From: Anomaloglossus baeobatrachus | Lineage: Eukaryota; Chordata; Amphibia; Anura; Aromobatidae | Direction of reading: 5' to 3' | Length of the DNA: 64,000 nt | Assembly (NCBI RefSeq): GCF_048569485.1 | Contig: NW_027445244.1 | Location: 1 to 64,000 of the forward strand | Part shown: positions 10,622 to 21,043 of the stretch, piece after piece | Numbering within the stretch: the stretch's first letter is position 1 | How the letters are laid out: each line of letters starts with the position of its first letter | Program-made: the position numbers and the translations under genes | Notes under the pieces: generated by a model | Told to the model about the DNA's origin: nothing | The model's database searches: none | The model's input: only the letters and a program-made list of their open reading frames with translations

Positions 10622-12473
10622 CAAGGGTATGCTTGGCCTGAGAGGTATTACATAAATAATTTAGCCAAGGTCTTTTTCCCTGACGGGATATATTCCCGAT
10701 CAAGGTTATATCTATCTATTTATCCTCTGTTCATTTAGATCAAAGGTTCTCTTTAAGAGTAGCCTCCAACCCTTAGAAAGCCTTATATGGACCTGTGGTC
10801 AGTTAGGCCAGGTTTGAGATATGGTTCCAGGCTGGGTAACATTAACCTATTAAATTGCCACTGGTAGAAACTTATATGGTTTTGTATAACCACAGGGTGT
10901 AATTCCTAAAAGTGCTGATAGAAGGATGTCCACAGGTTCTGGGGTATTCCATCCTCCACAGTATAGGGAGTTTTCCTTTAAATAAGATGCCTCCCTATAT
11001 ATATATATATATATGTTTTTTGCCCTGTTTTTTAAATCACAGTGAGCTATAGTCCTAACCCTGGGAGCTATATGTGGAAAGGCTGTCCTGCTGTAACATA
11101 TACGGAATGGTAGGAGTATACACGGGATAGATATCATCCACAAAAGCTCCGTGGTGTGTTCATTGCGCATGCCTGTGGATGACGATATTATATACAGAAT
11201 GGGCAGACTGGGAAGGATTGGAAGATTTCGTTTGCCGGAAGTGATGTAAATAGTCACTTCCGGTCCGGCACTGTGAACCACATTGCACTACGCATACACG
11301 GAAGCGGTGTGCTTGGTGACTTCCGGCTCTGCATTTTGGAGCGCACGATGCTGCGCAGATGCGGAAATGACCTCAAGATAACTTCCGGTTGGTTTCCATG
11401 GTGCGCAGCAATGCGACTCCACGGAACGGAGACGGAAATGACATGGTTGATCATTTCCGGGGTGATACCTGGGAGCCGGGAACTTTTAGAAGTTCACCAT
11501 ATAAAGGACTGGGATGGATAAGGCAGGGGGTACCACATGGCAGCCGACACTTTGGGACCTGCAGATTCTGAATGCAGCCAGTGACTACACATCGGTTTTT
11601 GGACCCTATTATGGGCTGTTTTGCCATGCTGTGATTATGGACATTTATTTGGTCCTCCAGGTATGTTCCCCCAATATATAATGATTCCAAATGGCACTCC
11701 TTTTTGAGAACCTACTGTAACTATAAGAATTTAGAAATGCATTGTGTCAGAGATATATTTATATCTTTTATAGAAAGAAACCTCGGATCAGTTATTCCCC
11801 TGATGAACCCCTAAGAAAAATATATAGGGGGGAAACGCGTCGGGATTACGGGATAGACTACCGGATGATCCTGGCAGATAAGTTATCCCTGCTGGGAATT
11901 CGGATTCACATAAAGATTACAATTTTTCATTGGTCTGAGACATATGTAATATTTATAATACGGCTGGCACACATTGCTGTACGGCTGGATAGCTTTGTGG
12001 CTATTTGCATAATTTTTGTAATATTTACAATATGGCTGGCACATATTTTATGTACAGCTGAACAGTTTTGTGACTATTTGCACTAATTTCTTGGTGGCGG
12101 GTCTCCCGGTTGCAACTGATAAGCTGCAGGGAGAAAATAGGGAGAGACGACGTGGAGCGGGGGGTACCCAATAACGTATGGTGCGCCTCCGTTGGTAGGT
12201 AGGGGACAGGGAGGGATAGATAGTGTATCCCCCATCTCCCTATAAGAACCATTTGGAGTAAGAAGTGCAACTATCTAAGTTGTCCCTACCTTGAGAATAG
12301 AAAATAATAAACACTGCTCCCACGAATCGGATCTATCACCTCTCTACACGCACTTAATTCTTGTGTTTTTATATAAAAACTACGTAAAAGCAATTTTGTT
12401 TTATATTGATAAATTTTAATAATTAATTAATAAAGGTATACATTTTAGGAGTTTTTCTCATTTTGGTTTTCAC
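10622..12473 (+). mobile_element. PLE terminal (pLTR / 5' UTR) insertion in the PLE-1 left arm
   Basis: Present in the left arm of PLE-1 but absent at the same place in the right arm (between 47478 and 47515), where it replaces about 35 bases. It is non-coding, with a CpG-containing segment full of ACTTCCGG and GCGCA motifs (about 11220-11460) and a hammerhead ribozyme at 11796-11846. It reads as the terminal region of another PLE family, plus-strand orientation. Short open frames inside it have no recognisable product. Confidence 0.55.
11796..11846 (+). ncRNA. Hammerhead ribozyme, type I, PLE class
   Basis: CTGATGA at 11800-11806, stem II CCCCTA/TAGGGG (11808-11813 with 11825-11830), GAAA at 11832-11835, palindromic CGCG at 11836-11839, then UC and GGG, which pairs with CCC at 11797-11799 as stem I. 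All core residues are conserved. Confidence 0.8.
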
Positions 12474-14072
12474 TAAGGAAGAAAAATCCGCTGAATGACA
12501 TTCAATGTAGTGCCTGGTCAGACCAGATAAGGAGCGTTTCTTCACCAATGCAACATAGCTTAAGGAGGTCCTGTCATGAGCTGCTGAAGGTATGCGGACG
12601 TGCTCAGAGATCCTGGTTCTAAGTGCTCTAGAGGTGCAGCCGACATAGCCCTTGCGGCATAGTGTGCACGTTGCCACATAGACCACATGTGCAGAAGCAC
12701 AATTAATAAATGATCTTATTACAAAGCTTTCCCCATTATTCCCTAATAGGGATTTGGTATTGTGCATGAACCTGCAAAGGCCACATCGGCCGGACCCACA
12801 TTTATAAGACCCAGAGACACTGAGCCAGGTTCTGTTACATTTCTTAGATGTGAACATGCTGGTTGCCACAAGGTTCCCAATGGTACGAGCTCTCTTGGCT
12901 ACTATATTGACCCCCGGCTGAAGAACTGAATTTAGTATGGGGTCCTGACGTAAAAGGGGGATAAAACGCTGGATGGTCTGTTTAATTTGAAAAAATCAGT
13001 GCTAAATGGTGTTGAAAAAGTCACACGATTTCTAGATACTGAGGAAACAGGGCGATCTTCCAACCGATTGGTTCTGGTCCTATTCGCAACAATAGAAGAG
13101 GCCCTGTTCAAAGTCCGATCAGGATACCCCTTCCTACTGAGTCTCTCTCTAATGCGGACAGCTTCACAACGATAGGAAGCTTCAGATGAGCATAAACGCT
13201 TCGCTCGTAAGAGCTCACCCACAGGTAAATTCTGTAAGGTGTGGGGCATGTGACAGCTACTCGCATGGAGAGAGGTATTGCCACAAATGGGCTTCCTATA
13301 CAGAACAGAATGAATGGAACCAGTCAAGGGGTCGCCAGATAGCAGGATGTCCAGGAAGGGAGCTGAGTCCACATATAGGTTCATGGTAAATCTCAAATTG
13401 AGAGGGTTGTTGTTAAAATGTGCATTGACGGCTTCCATGGCCTCCTGGGGGGTACCAAAATCTCCTGTATTACATATCAAAACTTGATCATCAATATATC
13501 TTGCATACCAAATAATGGTATGCAACAATGGATTATCACTTGTATAGATATATTGCTCTTCCCAGTAGGCCATGTAAATATTAGCCAATGCACATGAAAA
13601 ACTTGCCCCCATAGGACAACCGGCTATCTGGAGATAAAATGTACCGTTAAACTGGAAAAAATTGTGGGTCAACAGAAAACCTGTTGTCATGAGAATGAAT
13701 TCTTTGAGGACATCGTCAAATGAGCTGTGTTTATTTAGATGAAAATCCAGAGCCTGTAAGGCTTCCCTATGCGGTATGCTAGGATATAATGAGACCACGT
13801 CGCTCATTATCCAAAAAGAACCACTCGTCCAGGACATCTTCTCCAAATCCTGTAAGAGACTCTTTGTGTCTCTAATATGACCAATAGTACGTTTCATGAG
13901 CGGCTGGATATAATGATCTAGCCAGTCACTCAGATTGCTGGTTAGAGACCCAGTCCTGGCTACTATGGGTCTCAATGGGGGAGGGAAAGTGCCCTTATGG
14001 ACCTTGGGAAGGCCTTGAAAAATGAGACACACCAGAGAGTCGACAAAAAGATATTCGTGGACCTTTTCGTGG
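12423..14072 (-). pseudogene. PLE-1 left-arm protein: reverse transcriptase plus GIY-YIG endonuclease, 5'-truncated
   Basis: The protein would copy PLE RNA and nick target DNA. Reading the minus strand from about 14072, it starts inside the RT at KVHEYLF, then LPKVHKG, LYPSIPHREAL, the AGCPMGASFSCALANIYM block and the catalytic YARYIDDQ (near 13500). The linker follows, then a GIY-YIG domain with VVYVATCTLCRKGYVG and RTRISEHV (about 12680-12560). The frame shifts once between the RT part (open to 12932) and the GIY-YIG part (open from 12869), and the C-terminus is replaced by the insertion ending at 12473. Compared with the right arm it lacks the whole N-terminal third. It is not expected to make a working protein. 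Confidence 0.85.
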
Positions 14073-14389
14073 AATTTTGCCCCTAATAATAGGGCTGATC
14101 TTTTCCAGACTCTTAAGCTGGTGTCACACATAACGACGATGACAACGACGTCGCTGCAACGTCACCATATTCTGTGACGTTGCAGCGACCTCAACAGCAC
14201 ATAACAACGATCAGAACCCTGCTGCGAAATCGCTGCTCGCTCCTGAATGTTCCAGGTCATTTTTTGATCGCTGTTATCCCGCTGCACATGCTGATAAGCG
14301 CTGCATTCTTGTGTTTGACACCACAGCAGCGACCATCGCTACGACGCTGAAAGCAGTGACGTAGGGCTGAAGGCAGGATAAGGGCGTGT

Positions 14390-14599
14390 TTTTGCGCTCT
14401 ATTTTGCAACGCCCCTACGTCTCCGATTGGTGGTTACAACAGCGTTCCGATTGGGTACCTTGCCGAAGGCGTCACTGTGATTTCATTCTTTAAGTTCTAT
14501 TTTTTGTTCTACGAACTACATTCTCTGTTTGGCGTCGCTAGTGTGTCGTGTTTTCTGGATCTTTCATCAGACCTCTTATCAGACCTTGTGATTGAAAAG
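14390..14599 (+). promoter_or_regulatory. Left subterminal promoter-like region and 5' UTR exon of the transposase gene
   Basis: Two inverted CCAAT boxes (ATTGG at 14426-14430 and 14450-14454) lie next to a CGCCCCTACG motif that recurs inverted at the right end. A good splice donor, AAAG|GTAGGT, follows at 14599/14600. It pairs logically with the acceptor TTTTTACAG ending at 29939, just before the transposase start codon. A promoter here would drive the transposase rightward across the Helitron-filled intron. Inferred from sequence signals only. Confidence 0.45.
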
Positions 14600-14718
14600 G
14601 TAGGTATGCTTTGAATTTGTTGTGTATAGGATAGTACTTTTGTATACGGGAACAGTATTGTACTACTTGAATTCTTGTACTTAGGGAACCAATATTATCT
14701 ATATATATAATTGCCTTA

Positions 14719-14768
14719 TTCTGTCTGTCTGTCTATCTGTCTGTCTATCTGTCTGTCTGTCTGTCTGT
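14719..14768. repeat. (TGTC)n microsatellite
   Basis: Tandem CTGT/CTAT tetranucleotides just inside the 5' end of Helitron 1. The same run occurs at 17561-17590 in Helitron 2. Confidence 0.8.
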
Positions 14769-15260
14769 CATGCTCCGAAATTGTGTCCTTACGGTGACAC
14801 AAAGCTGATTGGCCGCTGGGCTCGCCATGGCCCCGCCCCCCCACACGGATTGGCCTCTCGCCCCGGCTCTCTGCAGGCCCCGCCCCCTCACGCAATGCAC
14901 GCTCGCTGTGGCCCAACTGACACGGGGCTCCGATTCCCAGGTGAGTACACACACATCAGATCACACTCACTCTCACACTCACTCTCACACATCACATCCA
15001 CACACTCACAACATGCTGGGATATCGCTTGCTTCTACACCGGCTCCGTCAGGATCCCGGCAGCGCCAGACATAACCTTGCGATGCTGGGATCTTAACGGA
15101 GGCCGTGAAAGCTGGTAACCATTATACACATCGGGTAACTAAGGTCCCTTAGTTACCCGATGTGTATCATAGTTACCAGTGTACACCGGCTCACACTCAC
15201 ACACACATCACATCGCATCCACACATCAAGGTCCTGCAGCTGCAGAACATACATAACATA

Positions 15261-15294
<34 letters not shown>

Positions 15295-15489
15295 TCAGAT
15301 CACACTCACTCACATACACACATCACATCGCATCCACATACTCACAACATCCTGAGATATCGCTTGCTTCTCGGCGGCGATATTGTGCTGTGAGCTTCCA
15401 GGACCTGACGGAGGATCACATGGCCAGAAGCATGTGATATCCCCGGATGTTGTGAGTATCAGCGCGTATGTGCAATATCGTCAGTGTCT

Positions 15490-15680
15490 GTGTGTGTGAG
15501 TGTATGCGATCGGGTGTGTGTGAGTGTATGCGATCGGGTGTGTGTGTGAGTGGATGCGATCGGTTGTGTGTGTGAGTGGATGCGATCGGTTGTGTGTGTG
15601 AGTGGATGCGATCGGTTGTGTGGGTGAGTGGATGCGATCGGTTGTGTGGGTGAGTGGATGCGATCGGGTGTGGGTGAGTG
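15490..15680. repeat. Tandem repeat of a ~26-28-bp unit
   Basis: About seven copies of GATCGGTTGTGTGTGTGAGT followed by GGATGC, with small changes, on the path to the 33-bp array in Helitron 1. Confidence 0.75.
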
Positions 15681-15794
15681 TCGGCAGAGGAGCACGGCGT
15701 GCTGGAGGAGGCTGGGAGCAGAGAGGCTGATCTTGGGGAAGGCTGGGAGAGGGGGGCTGATGCTGAGGGAGGCTGGAAGGAGAGAGGCTGAGCA

Positions 15795-17110
15795 AACGTG
15801 CTCCATCCGCCATACTGCGCACTCCCCATCGTGCTGCATCCCCCATGCTGCGCACTCCCAAACGTGGTCCATCCGCCATGCTGCGCACTCCCAAACGTGG
15901 TCCATCCGCCATGCTGCGCACTCCCAAACGTGGTCCATCCGCCATGCTGCGCACTCCCAAACGTGCTCCATCCGCCATGCTGCGCACTCCCAAACGTGCT
16001 CCATCCGCCATACTGCGCACTCCCCATCGTGCACCATCCGGCATGCTGCGCACTCCTAAGCGGATGGAGCATGATGGGGGGTGCGCAGCATGGCGGATGG
16101 AGCACGTTTGGGAGTGCGCAGCATGGCGGATGGAGCACGTTTGGGAGTGCGCAGCATGACGGATGGAGCACGTTTGGGAGTGCGCAGCATGACGGATGGA
16201 GCATGTTTGGGAGTGCGCAGCATGCCGGATGGTGCGCGATGGGGAGTGCGCAGTATGGCGGATGGAGCACGTTTGGGAGTGCGCAGTATGGCGGATGGAG
16301 CACGTTTCGGAGTGCGCAGCATGGCGGATGGAGCACGTTTGGGAGTGCGCAGCATGGTGGATGGACCACGTTTGGGAGCGCGCAGCATGGCGGATGGAGC
16401 ACGTTTGGGAGTGCGCAGCATGGCGGATGGAGCACGTTTGGGAGTGCGCAGCATGGCGGATGGAGCACGTTTGGGAGTGCGCAGCATGGCGGATGGAGCA
16501 CGTTTGGGAGTGCGCAGCATGCCGGATGGTGCACGATGGGGAGTGCGCAGTATGGCGGATGGAGCACGTTTGGGAGTGCGCAGCATGGCGGATGGAGCAC
16601 GTTTGGGAGTGCGCAGCATAGCGGATGGACCACGTTTGGGAGTGCGCAGCATGGCGGATGGAGCACGTTTGGGAGTGCGCAGCATGGCGGATGGAGCACG
16701 TTTGGGAGTGCGCAGCATGGCGGGTGGAGCACGTTTGGGAGTGCGCAGCATGGCGGATGGAGCATGATAGGGGGTGCGCAGCATGGCGGATGGAGCACGT
16801 TTGGGAGTGCGCAGCATGGCGGATGGAGCACGTTTGGGAGTGTGCAGCATGGCGGATAGAGCACGATGGGGAGTGCGCAGCATGGCGGATGGAGCACGTT
16901 TGGGAGTGCGCAGCATGAGGGATGCAGCACGATGGGGAGTGCGCAGTATGGCGGATGGAGCACGTTTGGGAGTGCGCAGCATGGCGGATGGACCACGTTT
17001 GGGAGTGCGCAGCATGGCGGATGGAGCACGTTTGGGAGTGCGCAGCATGGGTGATGCAGCACGATGGGGGGTGCGCAGCATGGGGGATGGAGCACGATGG
17101 GAGGTGCACA
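15795..17110. repeat. 33-bp minisatellite with an orientation switch
   Basis: The unit is GCGCAGCATGGCGGATGGAG followed by CACGTTTGGGAGT. About 31 copies run on the plus strand from about 16056 to 17105, and about eight run in reverse complement from 15795 to 16055. The arms meet near 16056 and could fold into a long hairpin. Since 33 is divisible by three, every frame stays open, producing long spurious reading frames on both strands. Confidence 0.9.
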
Positions 17111-17783
17111 CCTCCCCCCAACACACACACACACGCGCACTGCACAACACACACACACTAGGAATCACAAACAACGCCCTACACAGACACCCACACACAC
17201 AGACAACGCTGCACACACAAATATACGCACATACTGCACAACACACACATTGCTCAAAACATACCTCCCCCCAAAACACACCACACCCACACAAACCGCA
17301 CAACACACACACACACACAACGCTACAGACACACAGCGCTCCACAAACAACGCAACACACGCAACACACATACAACACCGCTCTCACCCCCCGCGACACT
17401 CAGAACATGTACAGCGCCCTACACAAACACTTGGTAACTACACACAACAACATCTATATATATAACAAAAATCATACATGAACTACACAATACGTAAATT
17501 CTAGAATACCCGATGCGTAGAATCGGGCCACCTTCTAGTCTATATATATAATTGCCTTATTCTGTCTGTCTGTCTGTCTGTCTGTCTGTCATGCTCCAAA
17601 ATTGTGTCCTTACGGTGACACTAAGTGTCCTTACGGTGACACAAAGCTGATTGGCTGCTGGGCTCGCCATGGCCCCGCCCCCCCCGCACGGATTGGCCGC
17701 TCGCCTTGCCTCGGCTCCTCCCCCGCATGGATTGGCCGCTCGCCTCGCCTCGGATCCGACCCCCCCGCACGGATTGGCCGCCA

Positions 17784-19398
17784 CTCACACTCAGACTCAC
17801 ACTCAGACGCAGACTCAGACTCAGACGCACACTCAGACGCACACTCAGATGCAGACTCAGACGCACACTCAGACGCAGACACAGACTCAGACGCACACTC
17901 AGACACACCTCAGACGCACACTCAGACTCACACTCAGACTCACACACTCACACTCAGACTCACACTCAGACGCAGACTCACACTCAGACGCACACTCAGA
18001 CGCACACTCAGACGCACACTCAGATGTTGACTTAGACGCAGACTCAGACGCACACTCAGACGCACACTCAGACGCAGACGCACACTCAGACGCACACTCA
18101 GATGCACACTCAGACGCAGACTCAGACACAGACTCAGACGCACACTCAGACACAGACTCAGACTCACACTCACACTCACTCAGACTCACACTCAGACTCA
18201 CACTCACACTCAGACTCACACTCAGACTCAGACTCAGACTCACACTCAGACTCACACTCACACTCAGACTCACACTCACACTCACACTCAGACTCACACT
18301 CAGACTCAGACTCACACTCAGACTCACACTCACTCAGACTCACACTCACACTCAGACTCACTCACACTCAGACTCAGACTCAGACTCAGACTCACACTCA
18401 GACTCACACTCAGACTCACACTCACACTCACACTCAGACTCAGACTCACACTCAGACTCACACTCACACTCAGACTCACACTCAGACACAGACTCAGACT
18501 CACACTCAGACTCACACTCAGACTCACACTCAGACTCACACTCACACTCACACTCAGACTCACACTCAGACTCACACTCAGACTCACACTCACACTCACT
18601 CAGACTCACACTCACACTCAGACTCACTCACACTCAGACTCACACTCACACTCAGACTCACCCTCAGACTCACACTCAGACTCACACTCAGACTCACACT
18701 CAGACTCACACTCACACTCACACTCACTCAGACTCACACTCACACTCAGACTCACTCACACTCAGACTCAGACTCAGACTCAGACTCACACTCAGACTCA
18801 CACTCAGACTCACACTCAGACTCACACTCAGACTCACACTCACACTCAGACTCAGACTCACACTCAGACTCACACTCACACTCAGACTCACACTCAGACA
18901 CAGACTCAGACTCACACTCAGACTCACACTCAGACTCACACTCAGACTCACACTCACACTCAGACTCAGACTCACACACAGACTCACACTCACACTCACA
19001 CTCACACTCAGACTCACACTCAGACTCACACTCAGACTCACACTCACACTCACTCACACTCACACTCACACTCAGACTCACTCACACTCAGACTCACACT
19101 CAGACTCACACTCACACTCAGACTCACCCTCAGACTCACACTCAGACTCACACTCAGACTCACACTCACACTCACTCAGACTCACACTCAGACTCACACT
19201 CACACTCAGACTCACACTCAGACTCACACTCAGACTCACACTCACACTCACACTCAGACTCACACTCAGACTCACACTCACACTCAGACTCAGACGCAGA
19301 CTCAGACGCAGACTCACACTCACTCAGACTCAGACTCACACTCAGACTCACACTCACACTCAGACTCACACTCAGACTCACACTCAGACGCAGACTCA
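17784..19398. repeat. (CACTCA/GACTCA)n satellite, left block
   Basis: Hexamers CACTCA and GACTCA alternate irregularly, with GACGCA variants frequent in the first 350 bases and the last 100. Reading frames in the block (Ser/Asp/His or Thr/His/Gln repeats) are a result of the six-base period. Confidence 0.95.
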
Positions 19399-19906
19399 GC
19401 CAGGGAAGGAGTCTTGCGAGGATAATTTGCATATTCCCAGTGCCTTCTGGGATAAGTGAAGAGTCACCGCGAGCTCAAGGAGAACCGGGTTTTGGCCGTT
19501 ACAGCCGGAAGGAAGACTTCTGAAAGCCAGGGAAGGAGTCTTGCGAGGATAATTTGCATATTCCCAGTGCCTTCTGGGATAAGTGAAGAGTCACCGCGAG
19601 CTCAAGGAGAACCGGGTTTTGGCCATTACAGCCGGAAGGAAGACTTCTGAAAGCCAGGAAAGGAGTCTTGCGAGGATAATTTGCATATTCCCAGTGCCTT
19701 CTGGGATAAGTGAAGAGTCACCGCGAGCTCAAGGAGAACCGGGTTTTGGCCGTTACAGCCGGAAGGAAGACTTCTGAAAGCCAGGGAAGGAGTCTTGCGA
19801 GGATAATTTGCATATTCCCAGTGCCTTCTGGGATAAGTGAAGAGTCACCGCGAGCTCAAGGAGAACCGGGTTTTGGCCGTTACAGCCGGAAGGAAGACTT
19901 CTGAAA
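19399..19906 (+). promoter_or_regulatory. Four tandem 127-bp 5' monomers with octamer motifs
   Basis: Copies start at 19399, 19526, 19653 and 19780 and differ at only one or two positions. Each contains ATTTGCAT (19425-19432 and every 127 bases after), the octamer bound by POU-domain factors. By analogy with monomer-type promoters of mouse L1, this array probably drives the LINE. A GC-rich palindrome, CGCGCGCCTAGCGGCGCGCG, follows at 19908-19927. Confidence 0.65.
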
Positions 19907-20057
19907 GCCGCGCGCCTAGCGGCGCGCGAATTTTAGCCTGTCTTCTTCATTGTGAGCGTGAGTGAGCAAAGTGTGAGCAAAAGTAAGTGTGAATAGAATT
20001 GTTTGTATTTAGTTGTTTAATTACTTAACATTTGTTTAGTGCTATCCCCATTAGAAA

Positions 20058-21041
20058 ATGTGCTCCACTATTGCTAATGCGATCCAGTGTACATCTTGTC
20101 TCATGTATGCAGTCCTTGAAAAGCCGTTCGAGGGTGCATACTGTTGTTCGAGATGTGCGCAAGTTGCACGTTTGGAAGCCCAGATACTGGATCTAAATGA
20201 GCAGCTGGCAACTCTGAGATGCATTAGCAATATGGAAAGCAGTGTGCTGCTCACTGAGCAGCAGCTTGCTGGGTCAGATGTGAGGGAGGATCGTAGTAGG
20301 GAGCGGCAGGACGGTGAGGTAGGTAGCTGGGTGACAGTTAGAAAGGGGGGTAAAGGGAAAAGTGCTAGGGAGGCTAGTCCTGAATTGACACACCCCAATA
20401 GGTTTGCAAACTTGGCAGATGAGGGGGATGTCATTACAGGGGTAGCATTGCTGCAGCAAGGCATGACCTCTGAACGCCAGAGGAGTGTCTGCTCCAGTAA
20501 GGGGGGGAATAGGAGTGCAGGGCAGGCAAGACAGGTACTGGTAGTGGGGGACTCAATTATTAGGGGGACAGATAGGGCAATCTGTCACAAAGACAGGGAT
20601 CGCCGAACAGTGTGTTGTCTTCCTGGCGCTCGAGTTCGGCACATCGCTGATCGGGTTGACAGATTACTGGGAGGGGCTGGGGAGGACCCAGTGGTCATTG
20701 TACATATTGGCACAAATGACAAAGTTAGAGGTAGGTGGAAGGTCCTTAAAGATGATTTCAGGGAATTAGGTTGTAAGCTTAAAGCATGGACCTCAAAGGT
20801 GGTATTTTCGGAAATACTACCTGTGCCACGAGCCACACCAGAGAGGCAAAGAGAGATCAGGGAGGTTAACAGGTGGCTCAAGAATTGGTGTAGGAAAGAG
20901 GGTTTTGGGTTCCTGGAGAATTGGGCCGACTTTTCAGTTGGCTACAGATTCTATGCTAGGGATGGGCTGCATCTTAATGGGGAGGGTGCAGCTCTGCTGG
21001 GGCAGAAAATGGCTAGAAGGTTGGAGGAGTGTTTAAACTAG
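20058..21041 (+). CDS. CR1 LINE ORF1 protein with zinc motif, coiled coil and SGNH esterase
   Basis: A 327-residue protein with no internal stop. Residues 2-33 hold paired cysteines (C11-x2-C14 and C29/C30-x2-C33), a small zinc-finger-like module. Residues 36-55 (VARLEAQILDLNEQLATLR) look like a coiled coil for multimerisation. Residues 158-325 form an SGNH/GDSL esterase: VVGDSII with the nucleophile Ser at about 166, HIGTND at 216-221, and DGLHLN at 302-307 supplying Asp and His. Such esterase domains are known in ORF1 proteins of CR1 and L2 LINEs; their substrate is uncertain, with lipid or membrane association suggested for relatives. It probably binds LINE RNA in a ribonucleoprotein. The stop is two bases before the ORF2 ATG, which fits termination-reinitiation. 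Confidence 0.9.
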   Translation: MCSTIANAIQCTSCLMYAVLEKPFEGAYCCSRCAQVARLEAQILDLNEQLATLRCISNMESSVLLTEQQLAGSDVREDRSRERQDGEVGSWVTVRKGGKGKSAREASPELTHPNRFANLADEGDVITGVALLQQGMTSERQRSVCSSKGGNRSAGQARQVLVVGDSIIRGTDRAICHKDRDRRTVCCLPGARVRHIADRVDRLLGGAGEDPVVIVHIGTNDKVRGRWKVLKDDFRELGCKLKAWTSKVVFSEILPVPRATPERQREIREVNRWLKNWCRKEGFGFLENWADFSVGYRFYARDGLHLNGEGAALLGQKMARRLEECLN

Positions 21042-21043
21042 GA

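Larger units (their letters stand above)
14698..17538 (+). mobile_element. Helitron 1, non-autonomous
   Basis: Starts with TC (TCTATATATATAATTGCC) after an A and ends with a hairpin CCCGAT/ATCGGG (17509-17514 with 17522-17527), eight bases, then CTAG at 17535-17538. That is the Helitron end structure. It encodes no Rep/helicase. After a 5' region with CCAAT-like and GC-rich motifs, it is filled with tandem repeats (a 26-28-bp unit, then a 33-bp unit), with a shared AC-rich 3' region from about 17120. It inserted in a minisatellite of the Harbinger transposase intron, and Helitron 2 follows directly. Confidence 0.85.

Noticed and set aside
15795-17110. CRISPR-like look of evenly spaced repeats
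   Set aside because: Units abut without unique spacers, the array inverts halfway, and there are no cas genes; the sequence is eukaryotic.
15416-17481. Several 200-580-residue frames on both strands
   Set aside because: Product of the 33-bp minisatellite, whose length is a multiple of three.
19399-19906. Four 127-bp repeats as a CRISPR or satellite seed
   Set aside because: They join directly to the 5' UTR of a CR1 LINE with intact ORFs, so a monomer-type promoter explains them.
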